Shown: in pieces, positions 63,813-64,000 of the stretch
Layout: each line of letters starts with the position of its first letter
Position numbering within the stretch: the first letter of the stretch is position 1
Source of the DNA: Ehrlichia ruminantium str. Welgevonden
GTDB lineage: Bacteria; Pseudomonadota; Alphaproteobacteria; Rickettsiales; Anaplasmataceae
Length of the DNA: 64,000 nt
Direction of reading: 5' to 3'
Assembly (NCBI RefSeq): GCF_000026005.1
Contig: NC_005295.2
Location: 620,001 to 684,000 of the forward strand
Notes under the pieces: generated by a model
Told to the model about the DNA's origin: nothing
Databases searched by the model: none
Seen by the model: the letters and a program-made list of their open reading frames with translations, nothing else
Made by a program: the position numbers and the translations under genes

Positions 63813-63998
63813 TTATAGCTCTTTTACGGAAATATTGTGTATAATGTTGTGATATATCCACTCAAAATATTGAGTCATACTATCTACTTGATCATCATTT
63901 TGTGTATTAGGAAATGATAGTATTTCTTCTTCGAAATCACTAAGCCATGGAGCATCATATGGTAAAAATACTTTTCTGGATTCAAGTATTGGAATAAT
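63813..63998 (-). CDS. C-terminal tail of a phage-type terminase large subunit, cut by the window edge
   Basis: The minus-strand frame enters at the window edge and ends at TAA 63813-63815, giving 61 residues. It contains VFLPYDAPWLSDFEEEIL, then a FPN.QNDDQVDS motif and a TQYFEWI helix. This is the typical end of the terminase nuclease domain, where the DDQVDS aspartates bind metal. Terminase packages phage DNA; in Ehrlichia such genes are isolated phage leftovers or part of a degraded gene-transfer-like element. No other phage gene follows downstream. Whether the full gene is intact cannot be seen. Confidence 0.8.
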   Translation of the reverse strand: MIPILESRKVFLPYDAPWLSDFEEEILSFPNTQNDDQVDSMTQYFEWIYHNIIHNISVKEL

Positions 63999-64000
63999 TT

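Noticed and set aside
63667-63861. 64-codon minus frame at the right edge
   Set aside because: It overlaps the terminase tail in another frame; the true coding frame there is the one ending at 63813.

Overview
The window looks like chromosomal DNA from an Ehrlichia species (Anaplasmataceae, Rickettsiales). The genome is very AT-rich and my gene calls cover only about 58% of it. The evidence is a large Ank200-type ankyrin protein with tandem repeats, several genus-type repeat and two-membrane-segment proteins, alphaproteobacterial-style tRNA-Met genes, and dispersed single housekeeping genes separated by long non-coding gaps. The long gaps, long-period intergenic duplications and truncated gene copies resemble what is described for E. 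ruminantium. The species is inference; the genus is fairly secure.

Layout. Positions 1-15 kb form an accessory block. It holds the tail of an unidentified protein, two small proteins with two N-terminal membrane segments (one with a 45-bp tandem repeat), and a four-member paralogous family (one copy on +, three on -). A nearly intact 300-bp copy of part of gatA lies inside this block. Positions 16-34 kb carry a DciA-like gene, prfB (with programmed +1 frameshift), the gatA-yebC pair, folC, hemC, typA, and the erpA-like/lepB/nuoI cluster divergent from dgt. The gaps here contain decayed coding sequence, including a recognisable cysteine desulfurase relic. Positions 34.6-39.7 kb hold the ankyrin protein, followed by an initiator tRNA. 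Positions 41-54 kb mix six-segment membrane proteins of unknown function with argG, argJ, xthA, fabG, two predicted outer-membrane beta-barrels and an elongator tRNA-Met that overlaps an antisense reading frame. Positions 55-64 kb carry putA, a coiled-coil membrane protein, bioA, and at the right edge the tail of a phage-type terminase large subunit.

Functionally, argG and argJ point to arginine synthesis, bioA to biotin, folC to folate, hemC to haem, and putA to proline use as a carbon and energy source feeding respiration (nuoI). The candidates for host interaction are the ankyrin protein, which combines SH3-ligand-like and tyrosine motifs in repeated modules, the repeat-bearing two-segment membrane proteins, and the two beta-barrels. 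No CRISPR array, rRNA gene or intact insertion sequence was seen.
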